DNA from: Blasia pusilla
Lineage: Eukaryota; Marchantiophyta; Marchantiopsida; Blasiales
Length of the DNA stretch: 64,000 nt
Assembly (NCBI GenBank): GCA_050084515.1
Contig: CM114273.1
Location: 14,942,001-15,006,000 of the forward strand
Reading direction: 5' to 3'
Shown in pieces: positions 10,350 through 22,201 of the stretch. The notes beneath the pieces were generated by a model. It did no database searches. It was not told the origin of the DNA and saw only the letters and a list, made by a program, of their open reading frames with translations. How positions within the stretch are numbered: the stretch's first letter is position 1; each line of letters opens with the position of its first letter. Position numbers and translations under genes: made by a program.

Positions 10350-11700
10350 ACCGCATCACTATGATGTACTTAAGTGATGCAATATAGAAAGTTGGGATAA
10401 GATGGCGAGCCCCCGCCCATGAGCCTGCCCCCTTTCCCGAGCAAGAGCGAATATGGGCCCAAACCTCAATGGAAATATTCCTATTCGACATATTTCCTAT
10501 AAAAATTGCCCCAAAGTGGGCTTCCATTAATGAAGATTGGAGCCTAGATAGAGCGTAGGTAACTAAGGAGAAGAAAATGGGGAGAACGACTATGACCTCA
10601 ACTAGAAGGGAATCTCTACATGCTCCAAGGGTGTCGTGCGCCTACTCTCCTTGAACGTCAATCTCTAGTATTGCGGAAGCGTACGTTCAGTAGGACACGC
10701 TCTCATCGCCAACCTGCACCCAAACGCACTCACATTAGTCTGGCTTTGGGTCAAGCGGCCTTCCAACCCACCGAGTTCTCAACTCAACATCTCATCAATC
10801 TCAACCTTCCTTACTTCCTAGATTCCCAACATGGCAAGTCCTTCAAGACTTGGAACAGACTTTCTGGTTAGTCCAGGAACCTAAAACAACACCTGCGCGC
10901 CTAGCGGTTCCAACCGTTCAACGGACCTCGTGTGAGTTCCTAACCGGGACCCAAGTAATCAAGTTTCGGGTTGGAATCCAAAAGGGATCTCTAAAATTCA
11001 CCTCAATAGACTTGGTTCAGGTTTTCAAGCCCAACTCCAAACTCCCGATCCGTTCCATGCCCTTGAGCCGCCCCGTGGCGCCCAAAGTGGGGTTCGAGCC
11101 CCAAGCACCCTTGGAGACCTTCCCCCTTACTAGTACTTATGGGGATCTCGAAACACCCCCTACCTCTGGGAAAGGATGGTCGGGCCCTTTATTGAGGCCC
11201 TCAACCCGACTCTACTTACAGTCGTTTTTTGGTTGTTTCTCAGCCTCTAATTGTGCGTTTGCGGAGATATTCAGTGCGTCTAAACCGGCTTTCCATAAGC
11301 TTTCCAACGCATCCTTAATCATCCCAAACGCATCTTAGCGCTAAAAGTTATGGCCATAAATACAGTCGGAGACTCTCAAACGCTAGTGGCATCCCAAATC
11401 CGGATTCCTTCCTTTGGCAACCCACTTCCTGGACTTGACTCCTCTCAAGTCTTGATCTGCATTTGGTCCAGGTTTCTCAATCGCGACCACAACATATGAA
11501 ATGCGAAGCCTCGCTTGCGTCTCGTCTCTCGTCTCTTCTCCGAGACCACTCCAACGCGCAAACCATCTTAGCGCAAGCCCGCTAGTGTTCCGATGTTCCG
11601 CTTTGGCGCTCGTTTGGTCATGAGGGTCGCGAAAAAGGGAAGAAAGTAGCGGGAAAAGGCCATTATCAACTTGGGATACGTATTGTAGAAGGAGTGGTCT
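10350..11700. other. intergenic DNA, probably decayed repeat
   Basis: A short stretch near 10500-10560 resembles 3810-3880 (the LINE-associated block). An ORF at 10850-11338 has no recognised domain and looks accidental. No functional gene supported. Confidence 0.35.
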
Positions 11701-12866
11701 ATCCCTAACCATAAATCTAGAGCAAAGAAGGGATGCTACATTGGGCCAAATTCCCTAAAAAATCTGAGGGCATCTCTAACTCAGTTGAGACAAGACCTAC
11801 TCCACCAAAAGCAATTGGCCAAGAAGCCTATCTATGAGCTAACATAGGCTACCCTAAGGAGCCAAGTCCTAGAAGATTCTCAAACACCTATAGGATTTTC
11901 CTATCGAAGGATTTACAGAGAGTATAAAGTTGACTAGACATCTAAGCATTTCTAGTGAGATAACTAGATCGACGAGAAAAATAAGAAGAGAGAATGCCTT
12001 AGGTGACTTGAGGGTCACCAATCCTCGAGGATTATCGATGTGGAGCAGATCCTCGGTAAGAGTTGTCGCCACATAAACTCGAGACAAAGTTTTGGGTCTC
12101 AAGTGGAACTCCCAAGACACGAAGCCCTCCAATAGGCTTTATGAACCCATCAAGTAAATGAAAATCCTTGGGTAGGTCTGATGGAGATCAAGCCTTGCAC
12201 TTCCCCACCTTCACTACAAGGCCGACAAGTGCCAAATGTGCAAAAAGGGCTAAAATGCACGGATAACTAGATTTCTAGGGCCAACAATATGAGTATTATC
12301 TGCCAAGAAGGGGAAATGCTACCTAGAAAAGCCTCAAATATAGAAAAAACCGCTCGGTAATAAGCCAAAGCAAACAATGCGCCACCTAGAGGGTTATCTT
12401 GACGAGTCCCAATGAAAGACTCCAAAATCGTGACCTTCTCCTCAAACCAACCACTGTGGAAAAAGAGACCCCATAGAAAGCCTATACGAATAGAATGAGG
12501 CTCGCAATGTGGCTTCGTGGATCCTACAACTCTATGAAGATAGTTGCATGTGAAATTGAGTTGAAGGCGTTCTCCACATCCATTTGGCAAACCATCCACT
12601 TAGTATGTGCATCGAGACAAGCCCTCAAAACTAAGACTACCATCTCACAACCGACTGATATAGCAACTCCAAACTAATACAAACTTAAGTATGATTGGAA
12701 AGCCTCAAAAAATTGCAAAGCGATAGTAGGACTCATAATTCGCAAGAGCACCTCACCTACGGCAATCAGACAAATCCCTCCAGCCTCTTTCGATAAGGCC
12801 AAAAGTTTCCCCGCCCCTAATTCTTTGGCCACTATTGTTGTCACTCTCTATAAGCTAGGTGAGAGG

Positions 12867-13182
12867 TGTAGAAAATTGTTAAACAAACATGATTGATGGA
12901 TTACTATTCTCTCATACATACATACGAGAATAAAATCTTTCAATAGAAGGATGAGTGGAGGTTGGTTCCCTTCTCAATTATGTAGGGTATGTATAAGAAA
13001 TCCTAAACCTAATCCTAACCATAGTCTCGAGTTACACTTACTATGATTTACTAAGTTACTAACCATAGTTAAGATAATTATGCTTAAGTGACTAACCAAG
13101 ATTAAGCTTTCCTACTTTGTGTGAGTACCAAATGTAGCAATTGGTGCGTCTGTTGAGCTTCACTACAATTCAGTCTTCAATA
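12867..13182 (-). repeat. copia 3' LTR
   Basis: A 316-bp repeat similar to 17882-18194 throughout. Both copies run, in element orientation, from TATTGAAGACTG to TTTTCTACA. The purine-rich gagaggaag immediately upstream (plus 13183-13191 complement) is a plausible polypurine tract. Confidence 0.85.
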
Positions 13183-16100
13183 CTTCCTCTCAAGCTCATG
13201 TCGATATCTCTAGTTAACACTTAAATCGTTTATGAACATCTCGAACTTATCTTTAGCCATTGCCTTTGTATTTTGTAAATATATTAACAATTTTTTGATC
13301 TGTACCTATATACACAAGATCAATTTCTCTTGCAAACACTTTCTCTCTAATAAAGTGGTAATACACTTCTACATGCCTTGTTTGAGCATGAAATACATGA
13401 TTATTGGCAAGCTTAATGTTATTAATATTTTATGTGTATCTTATATTAGGTCATAAGTTCATAACTCTAATCTTAACAAGAAATCGATAAAGTCGTACCG
13501 CCTCATATGTTACATTGGTTGCTCCTATGTACTCAACTTATGTTGAAGAGAACGCAATTGTGGATTTCTTCTTTGAAGCCCAACTTATAACTACGCTTCC
13601 AAAGGTAAGGGAATAACTAACTGTAGAGTGTCTATTAGACACGCTTCTTGCCCAATTAGCATATGTGAATTCCTATAACTACAAACTCATAGAAGGTTCA
13701 AATTGAAACCTAAACTGAACAAATAATTTTACCTATCCCATAATCCTCCTCACAATATCAAGGTGAGATTTCCAAGGTGTTTGCATCAATTATCTGACTA
13801 TAACTAGCAAAGTCTGGCCTAGTTAAAGTTAGATATATCAAATTTCTAACCATGTGCATGTACATATTACAATTTACGAGCAACTCTCCTTCATCCACTC
13901 TTAGTTTCATACTCTAGTCTAATGGTGTAGAAATTTTCTTACAAGCCATCATACTATATTTTGGAAACATGTGAAGAGCATATTCATTATAATAACCACA
14001 TACTCTCTCCAACCTTGATAAGCTGAATACCAAGGAAGTATTTGAGTTCTCCTAAGTCTTTTATATCAAACTCTATGTGTAACTTTAGCTTAACTTGTTG
14101 CATCATATTCTTAATATTCTTAGTAATCAAGAGATCATTAACATATAATACAATGATAACTATGTGGCCTTGTCCTCTCAAGATACACCGTAAGGAATCA
14201 AAATCACAAACTTTGAAACCAAGCTCTTAGAGGACATATCTTGCCATACCAAGCTCATGGAGCTTGCTTGATCACGTATAGAGCTTTCTTTAATATGCAT
14301 ACGCGGAATGGAAACTATGGATACTCATATCCATGTGAATGAACCACATAAACTTCCTCATACAAATCTCCATTCAAGAAGACATTCTTGATGTCCATGT
14401 GATGTAGTCTCCTCTTCTTACTCACTACAATTGCAACCAATGATCTCATATTCGCTATCTTTGCAAAAAAGCTAAATATCTCGTCATAGTCAATGTCATA
14501 TTGTTGCGTTTCTTATGCATAGCCCTTGGCTATCAACTTAGCTTTATATTGTTCACTGTACCATCTTGATTGCGCTTGACTTTGTAAATTCATCTATAAC
14601 CAATAGCTTCCTTACCATAATATATATCAACCAACTCCCAAGTTTATTGATGTTTAACTCAACAAGGTCTTCCTCTATATCTTCAATCCATTCGAACTTA
14701 CATGCATCTTCTTCAAAACAACATGGTTCTTTTTGTTAAAGCACATTCATCATATATGCATGATGTGTTGCAAAGAATCCTTCAATTTTGAATGTATGAA
14801 CATGATGTGTAACTCTACTTGATCTACGAAGTTGTTGTTAAGAGACGGATGCCTTTGACGTATGACTCAATCTTTGACTAGTATCAAAAGATAGAATATG
14901 TATTATTGTCGAACATGGATTAACAAATTTGACTAATGAGTCTAGAACCTCTTCTAACCTTCTATTAGTACTTGGGGGATTTGTAGGTAATGTCTATTGA
15001 TTTATAGTCAAATTCTCCCTCCCCCCTTCCTTCCCTCCCTTTTCAACAAACATATTTAGAGGTGGAATAGGTTTGAATGGAGCAAACCATGACTTCAACT
15101 CATAAAAAATAACATCATGACTAATAATAAGTTGCATAGAGAATGAAATATAACACGTATATCCCTTAGTTTTCATCAGCGTAGCTAGTGAAGATATATC
15201 TCTCAGATTTGGGATCTAATTTCCAACATCTTTCATGAGGAATATGAGCATAACAAATACAACCAAAGACTTTCAAGAATTTAAAATTAGGTTTATTTCC
15301 TATAAAAAATTTGACTGGAGTTTTATTATAAACTCTTACTGTTGGAGTTTGGTTGATTAAAAAGAGTGCGTACGCTACAGCCCCATATCAATATACCTTA
15401 GTTATGTTCTTCTCATTCAACATATCTCTAGATGCTTAAGTAATATGTCGATTCTTCTGGATCTGCTCAACTACTCGATTTTGTTATAGAGTGTAAGAGC
15501 AAGTGATTTGTCTTTGGATTCTATTTTGACGTAAGTAGTCATTAAAATCTACTGAGAGATATTCTCATCCTCCATCACCATGCAATTTAAGAATGTGTTG
15601 CCTTCTCTACTTGTCTTCTAGAATTTTGAATGTCTCAACATTGAGAATACTTCTGATTTGGCTTAAAGAGAGTATACCCATATATACGTAGAAAAGTTAT
15701 CCATAAATGAAACAGAGTACTAAGAACCACTAAGGCTATGTTGTGATGTTGTCCACTTATCACTGTGAATGAATTCCTATATTTTGAAAGCTCTCCTACC
15801 TTGCGTTGGAAATCGAAATCTAGCTTGTTTTCCAAATTGGCAATCAGAGCATAGCTAATATACTATGATATCTAGAAGAATTGACATATTAGGAAGTCCT
15901 ACTCCTAAATTAGATGATCGAAAACTCTATTGTCTTTGAAGATTCATATACCCAATTCTCTTATGCCACATAGTGAAATGTGTGACTTGTTGACTAGTTT
16001 GACCATACATTGTTGTTTGAATATCTAGTATAGAAATACTTAATTTTAACATGTTAAAAATTATTCCTTTAGCTATTATATTTTGATCTTCTATTATAAC

Positions 16101-17869
16101 TTCAATGAAGCAACCACGTGTATTATTCTTGATTTGATAACATGTTCTACTATTATTTATCCTACATAGATCCAATTTCTTGAATTTCCAGGAGCACAAA
16201 GACCATCTAATGCTATTTGAATTTTATCCATATACGTGGTATGATATTGCGTTTCATCTCTTATGAGCATTAGTGCATGATCTTTCACATGCTCCCTACT
16301 ATTAAATTATTTAGAGGTTATGTGATTTGACGTACTTGAGTCGATGTACCAATCTCCTATTAAATCTTTATTTACCATTGCTCTTATGTGATGAGTCATG
16401 GCCAAGAGGTGTTGAATTTGTAATTGTTGTTTTTCTTGATACTATACTTGGTCTTGATACTCCACATAATTTTGTTGCTGCAAAGCTCTTAGTCTCATAT
16501 CTGCGTTCTTCTTGAATCAAAACTTTGTAGAACAACCTTTTATCCCACAAAAATTGCAAGATCTAGGGATTCTCTATTGTTGACCTTGACCCCAAAGATT
16601 TCCACCATCATCACCTTGTGATTGTGTCTCGTACTAATTCATGTTGATCGAGTGAAATTATTTTGAGTGCCTCTTTCTCCATATGCTTAATATCCATCAT
16701 GACCATAGAAGCTTCTATCACCACCTTTGCCTCTATTTGATCCGTTACACTACATAGGTCGCTCTCTTGCATACTAGACAAGTTACTAATGCCGACTAGA
16801 CGCATCTTCTCACTAATTAAGAGTGGGACTAACTCTTGAAAGGTTGGATACTTCTCTCTCATAAAGATAGAGGTCTTACAAGACTTGCAATCTCTTGGAA
16901 GGCCTTAAAGAGTGAATGGACTTAGGTCATCATCTTCTACAATCATCCCAATGTTATTTAACTGATCAACAATATCTCTTATAATTATAATATAATCATT
17001 GATGTTTTGCAATCTTGTCATCACTTTGTTTACTTGTTGTTTCAATTAAAATTTTCTGGCCTTTGTGGATGTCTGGAACAACTTCTCCAATGCATCATAG
17101 GCCTCCTTGGGAGTATCAACATTTTGAATGTGACCAATCATTGATAAATTAATAATCATTAAAATATAGTGGATTACTTGCCTTGCGCATTTGTTTCAAT
17201 CATAAATATTCAAGTATGTTGAGTTATCTTCCAATTTGGCCTCATCACTTGTAACAAGCTCTTTTAATTTTTTTACTTATGAGAAATTGTTTCATGCAAA
17301 ACTTCCAGACATTATAATTTTGCTTATCTAGATTCTCGCATATGATTGTTGATGATGAATACTCCATCAAGAATTATTTTATTCAAAAATTATAATTTTA
17401 TGCTCTACACTACTCCAATTGAAGCATAGATCAATCTTATACAGAATTTGACCTAAAAATTTCCAAAATTAACTAATTATATTGAAAATTTGGTCGAAAT
17501 TAGCATGTAGAAAGCAAACTCCACAACTTTCCTTCACTAATTGCACTTTCCTACAGCGAAATTACTATTTCCGAGCCTTACAATGTCTAAATCAAAAGAG
17601 TTTGGATGCGTTGGAAAGCTCTCGACAACCTCTATAAGACAATCAGATAAGCCTTTCATATTGTTATAGTTTTTGAAGACCCAAATTGCTGAATCGATCG
17701 AGAAATCCCTAGAAAATGCCTCCAAAGTTTCGTCACCATCGCAACTCCACTTGAAATCTTCTACCATTGAGCTCTCAATGAAAAATCCTTGCCCCAAACT
17801 AAAAAATTTTCTTCTTTTGCCTCTCTTCTATCCTCATTTATTAAGAATTTCAATGGATGTTCTTCTATC

Positions 17870-17881
17870 GCTCTAATACCA
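17870..17881 (-). other. retrotransposon primer-binding site (initiator Met tRNA type)
   Basis: The minus strand reads TGGTATTAGAGC directly after the 5' LTR end. It differs by one base from the TGGTATCAGAGC complement of the 3' end of initiator tRNA-Met used by plant copia elements. Confidence 0.88.
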
Positions 17882-18194
17882 TGTAGAAAACTACTCAGCA
17901 AACATGATTTAAAGATTACAACTCTCTCACACACATACCACTATGGAGCACAAAATTTTGCAATGAGATAATGAGTTGGAGCTGGTCCTTTTCTCTATTA
18001 TATAGGGTATATACAAGCAACCCTAACCCTTATCCTAACCATAGTCGCCAATTACATTAATTGTGGTTAACTAATCCTAGTTGAGATAATCGTGATGAAG
18101 TGACTAACCAAGATTAAGCTTTCCTACTTTGTGTAAGTACCAAAGATAGTAGTTTGTGCCTTTGATGAACTTCATAATAACTCAGTCTTCAATA
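17882..18194 (-). repeat. copia 5' LTR
   Basis: A 313-bp partner of 12867-13182. It is followed in element orientation by the primer-binding site. Both LTRs start with TA rather than the usual TG but end in CA. Confidence 0.85.
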
Positions 18195-18449
18195 AGAGGC
18201 AATCTGAAACAACTCAGAAAAGCCACTAGCAAAGTCCTCAGGAGGAAAGCAATTGTGAAGGTGTTCGTATATTAGATCAGAGAACCCTTTGGCGAAAATC
18301 CTAAGAGAAGGTCTGAGTGCATGTGTAAAAAGGGATAGGTTAAGGCATACAACCGTGTAAGGATGGAAGTCATATGCAAAAGGTGGAATGTCAATTGGGG
18401 GAGAAAGTAAGTTACTTGGGGAGCATTCACTATATGAAAGCATGTGAAA

Positions 18450-21400
18450 CCCTAATACCTAAATGAGAAACCCTAATAAGATTAGAGATTTAGAAAATAG
18501 AATAAAATTGAGCTTAATGTAGAAGCATCAAATTGTAGCTTCAACGTTTCGTTTAAGCATCAAGGCTTCCATCCCCTTGGGATTGTCAAATGAGTAGTTG
18601 GTGAAACATCCGTTTCAATTCGAGTCCGATTTTGAAAGACGTAGATGACCTAAAGCTAGGAGCCAGATATTTGGTGCTATGAGCCCACTTCTTGGGTAAG
18701 TGGAGGGCACTCTTGCCTCAACCCTAAGCGCTTTATTTTCGATGGCTTCTTCACTCCTAATGGAAGGTCTAACGCAGATTCTTTTCCACATTAAAATGGA
18801 TCACAATGTAAAAAACTATTTTTAAGCAAATAGAAATTTGTTAAATTGAGGGTGAACATCATAAAATATACTTATAGTATATAGATTTAGGTTTTTATAA
18901 ATAAATAAATAAATTTTTTTCAATTGGAATTGAGTGAAATGTATATAGCTCCTAAAGGGGACCTAAGGGCATTCAACATGAAAAAGAAACTTAATGGTAA
19001 GAATCCGTAAGAGATTGTGCTATGCACTGATCCCTATTTAATAACTCACGCTTATATAGAACTCTCTTTACGAATCCCAAATTTTACAAGTCCTCTTGTT
19101 CAAAGGAAACAAGGACACCATATGATAAAAAAAGTAAGACAAAATCTGACGCGCGTGCCATCGGCCGTCAGATTTCTTGTTTTGTTTCTTATCTCTAGCC
19201 ACGCCCATTTGAAATTTTCTGGGCTTATATTGAGTGGGTAGGGATACTTGTCAAATAGAGGAGTTACCCAAAAAATTGCATCCTCCAATTAATTTATAAA
19301 TTTTGGTACTTAACCAATTGCAAAAATAATTATTGTTGAAACTTAAAATCAAGAGTTATTTAAATTCTTTAAGTAGATAAGATATGAATTTTGAGGGCTT
19401 ATACTTGTTGAATGGATGAAGGGATGAGGAGGCCTCCAACAATTTTGGCTTGTCAATGATCCTTCTATAAAAAAAACCCGTGTCCACTTGGTAGCTGGAA
19501 GTTGCTTAAGTGGTTGATGGTAAGGCATGCAAAAGAATCTATCATTTGGAAGTACTTCCAAATGAACATACTCAAGGTCCATAAGTATCATTGGTTTCTT
19601 GAAACCTATAAGCATTGATGTGAAATGAATTCAGAAGTAATTATAGTCTTGAAGTAACTTATGACGGCGTTTGGTTAAGAGGCACTAGAATCAATTGTGT
19701 AGCAACTAAAAGAAGGGGAAAAACTAATTTCAATTATTGGGGAAATAATAGATCACTTCTTTCAATATGGGTATCCATAGAATTCTTGAATTATAGAAGA
19801 AAGCAAACTATGTTGGAAGATGTTGTATTGAAGTCCTCTAATGATTGATACTATCTTACTACTAAGTTCTTTGCTAAAAAAATGGTTCTTTTAGAGATTC
19901 TTGTAATCGCATGCCATAGGTCTTTGAGTACATAAGGGAATTTCCTTATGATCCATTGAAACTTCCCTTTGAGAAAGAACTAAATCCACAAAGTAAAGAT
20001 TAATACAAAGTACCAATCAATGTTACATGTTCGATCCATGACCAATCTTTCTATTCAAAAAGTAATGGTAGTGGATTATAAGGCTCAAAGTTAGGTTGAC
20101 GAGAAATAAGCCTCATAATCTAAGACAAGGGATGTATTCATGAAAAGATCTTATAAGTTCAATTTGACTCAACCATGTCGAAATAGATATTTTCGGGATT
20201 GTGATGGTACATGCTCCAAGATCAATGAATGAATTTCCATGCATGCATAAAAATAACAATTGCATGATCCCAATTGGTTCAAAATATTCTCCACATAGTA
20301 TGTGTACAAGGAACTTAATAGATACATGTGTGAAAGAAGAAGTGCAATCATGAGAATAGCCATGAGGCAATGTGTGCATGTTGATGTGACCATAAGTAAT
20401 CGGGGCAACGAGGAGGAAGGATAATTGTAGAAAAGATACAAGTAGGATCACTACCTAGATCAATTAGGTACGCAATAATGGAAAATTAGTAACATTATGA
20501 CATTGTGGTAATAGCTTGAGATTGTGAGTATGAGTATTTGGACAAATGTGGAAAAGAATAGAAAGAATGATAGAGAAGTGATGTAAAGATGTTCTAGGTT
20601 TAGAAGTATGAAGAGGATGGTGGTGAGATTGATGATGAGGAGGGCAACTATGAGGAGAGGTAGGGGTTGAAGGAGGAAATATGAAATGGGATATTTGACC
20701 AAATCAACTAAATAATGGTTCATATCCATGGGCATTGAGTCACATTTATTCATGAATGGAAACGAAGATATGAAGAATAAAGATAAAAGTAAATACTTTG
20801 GCGATGATCAAAAACCCATCTAAAAAGTGACGGATCCTATAGCTAGCAATAGATGGAAGAGTTGGAGACTCTCAAGAGCACATTTTTTTTTCATAACTTT
20901 CATGGGGTATTAGTGAATCTAATAAAAGGAAACCATTTTTCACAGTGGATGACTTCCTAAATTCTGGATTTGTCTTCACAATTTTAAATACTATACCACT
21001 ACAAACACTTCATCTACAAAAGTTCCCTACTTGAGAATGGTAGGTATTTGGTCATCGGAGAACCAACACGTTAATTTTTCTTCCTTCTATGCATCGAAAA
21101 TAATGTTGTCAACTTGGCAATTTAACCCACAAATCAAGGAAATTTTATTTACCGAAAAATTGAAAAAAAAATCCTTCTTCAAGGAAAATTTTAACTAGCT
21201 TCACTTGAACCTAACTAGCAAATTTACGATATTTTTTTGGTCATAATACTAGATTTCCCACTATTTTGTGCTTGACTCATATAGAACCTTCAATCAAATA
21301 GACTCACAAAGAACTTACAATCAAATAGGGGATGGACACATCAAAAATAGGAGATTCGTATCAATATTCACTCTTGTACCCTAAAGATTTTCAGGTTCAT

Positions 21401-21618
21401 TATTCCGCACCCCTCATGATTTGCATAGACTATCTTATAGAAAACATGTATAAGATAGAATTCAGATCGAACCTCCACATATCTTTATATTCTACTTCGA
21501 CGAATGTTTCACTCACTACTTGATGGGGGCACCTGGGTTATCTCGATATCATAAATACCATAGGATTATAATAAAAAGTACATATCAATTTATAATATGA
21601 AGCCGCTATTTGTATCTG
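18450..21618. other. AT-rich intergenic DNA
   Basis: About 3.2 kb with no supported gene. Minus-strand ORFs near 20113-20753 are leucine/serine/histidine-rich and look accidental. A 24-bp perfect palindrome sits at 19542-19565. Confidence 0.4.
19542..19565. repeat. 24-bp perfect palindrome
   Basis: tcatttggaagt is followed directly by its reverse complement acttccaaatga with no spacer. Confidence 0.85.
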
Positions 21619-21700
21619 GCGGACGTGCCGGAGTGGTTAACGGGATTGACTCGAAATCAATTGGGCTTTGCCCGCGCAGGTTCGAATCCTGCCGTCCGCG
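21619..21700 (+). tRNA. tRNA-Ser (anticodon CGA)
   Basis: The 82-nt cloverleaf has acceptor stem GCGGACG (21619-21625) pairing with CGTCCGC (21693-21699) and discriminator G at 21700. The anticodon arm is ATTGA/TCAAT around loop CTCGAAA, with anticodon CGA at 21652-21654. A long variable arm (gggctttgccc), diagnostic of class II Ser tRNAs, and T-loop GGTTCGAATCC are present. A-box (tgccggagtgg) and B-box (ggttcgaatcc) promoters are intact. No intron and no encoded CCA, as expected for a eukaryotic nuclear gene. Confidence 0.96.
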
Positions 21701-21722
21701 GATTTGGCCTTGATGCTTCTTC

Positions 21723-21726
21723 TTTT
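21723..21726 (+). terminator. RNA polymerase III T-run
   Basis: A TTTT run in a pyrimidine-rich stretch lies 22 nt downstream of the tRNA-Ser 3' end. Confidence 0.55.
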
Positions 21727-22127
21727 CTTAATTCCGGGTGGATTTTTCATCACCCGCTTTTTCTTGAGGCTTCTTTTGGTTTTCTGAAGGAACTGCTTTT
21801 TATTGAGACCCATTCGTTACTTTTACGATTCCTCATACCAAATGTATTTGGGCGGGAGAGGAGACAAACTCCTCTCCTTTTACAATTTCTCATTCGAAGA
21901 GGGCAACTACCGATCTCCAATTGGGTTCGTGAGGGTTGAGCAACAAATGCAGTTACATTGGAATACACTGAACTCATTCGAACAATTATTGCTTCTTGGT
22001 CAAAATTTGGTAGAAGGACCTGATCCCATGAGAATGTACAATGGTACAGTTTCCACATATATCACTTGTCCTCACAACTTGCTCTCATATGTGGATAGCA
22101 ATACTGGAAAGGCACACGATGCTATAG

Positions 22128-22197
22128 GTAGTAGTAATAGAATAGTAGTATTAGTAGTAGTAAGTTTGATGCTGCTGCTGCTGCTGCTGCTGCTGCT
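22128..22197 (+). repeat. AGT and GCT trinucleotide microsatellite
   Basis: Imperfect AGT repeats (22128-22163) lead into nine GCT units (22171-22197), just downstream of the enkurin stop codon, so probably in its 3' UTR. The plus-strand poly-Leu ORF across it is a by-product. Confidence 0.85.
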
Positions 22198-22201
22198 GTC
22201 C

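Larger units (their letters stand above)
12867..18194 (-). mobile_element. Ty1/copia LTR retrotransposon, degenerate but structurally complete
   Basis: Two LTRs (12867-13182 and 17882-18194), a primer-binding site and 5-bp target duplications (agagg at 12862-12866 and 18195-18199) delimit the element. Coding remnants on the minus strand follow copia order: gag-like sequence about 16.6-17.8 kb; GAG-pre-integrase (WHKRIGYMN) at 15.93-16.2 kb; integrase about 15.3-15.84 kb; reverse transcriptase with YVNDLLI in place of YVDDLLI at 13.99-14.18 kb; and RNase H/C-terminal pieces about 13.2-13.9 kb. Numerous stops and frameshifts make it non-autonomous. The two LTRs have diverged clearly, so the insertion is old. 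Confidence 0.88.
11740..18443 (-). mobile_element. LINE-type non-LTR retrotransposon relic, split by a copia insertion
   Basis: The minus strand of 12861 down to 11740 encodes a broken non-LTR reverse transcriptase. Recognisable pieces, in order, are the AVGEVLLRIMS and CQMDVENAFNSIS-type blocks (12560-12800), RQDNPLGGALFALAYYRA (12267-12599), a remnant of the catalytic block (S-WQIILIL where ADD is expected) and a downstream GLRVLGVP block near 12130. The N-terminal side continues at 18200-18443 (LIYEHLHNCFPPEDFASGFSELFQ), beyond the inserted copia element. There are many stops and frame changes and it is inactive. Endonuclease and gag-like ORF1 were not found, so it is 5'-truncated. Confidence 0.75.

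Noticed and set aside
9639-10387. ORFs rich in Arg-Glu, Thr-His or Cys-Val repeats
   Set aside because: They are direct translations of CT and GT microsatellites.
10850-11338. 162-aa plus-strand ORF
   Set aside because: No recognisable motif, no splice context, and it sits in repeat-rich DNA; treated as accidental.
18010-18060. Telomere-like ccctaaccc words
   Set aside because: They lie inside the copia LTR and are matched at the same place in the other LTR; not an interstitial telomere.
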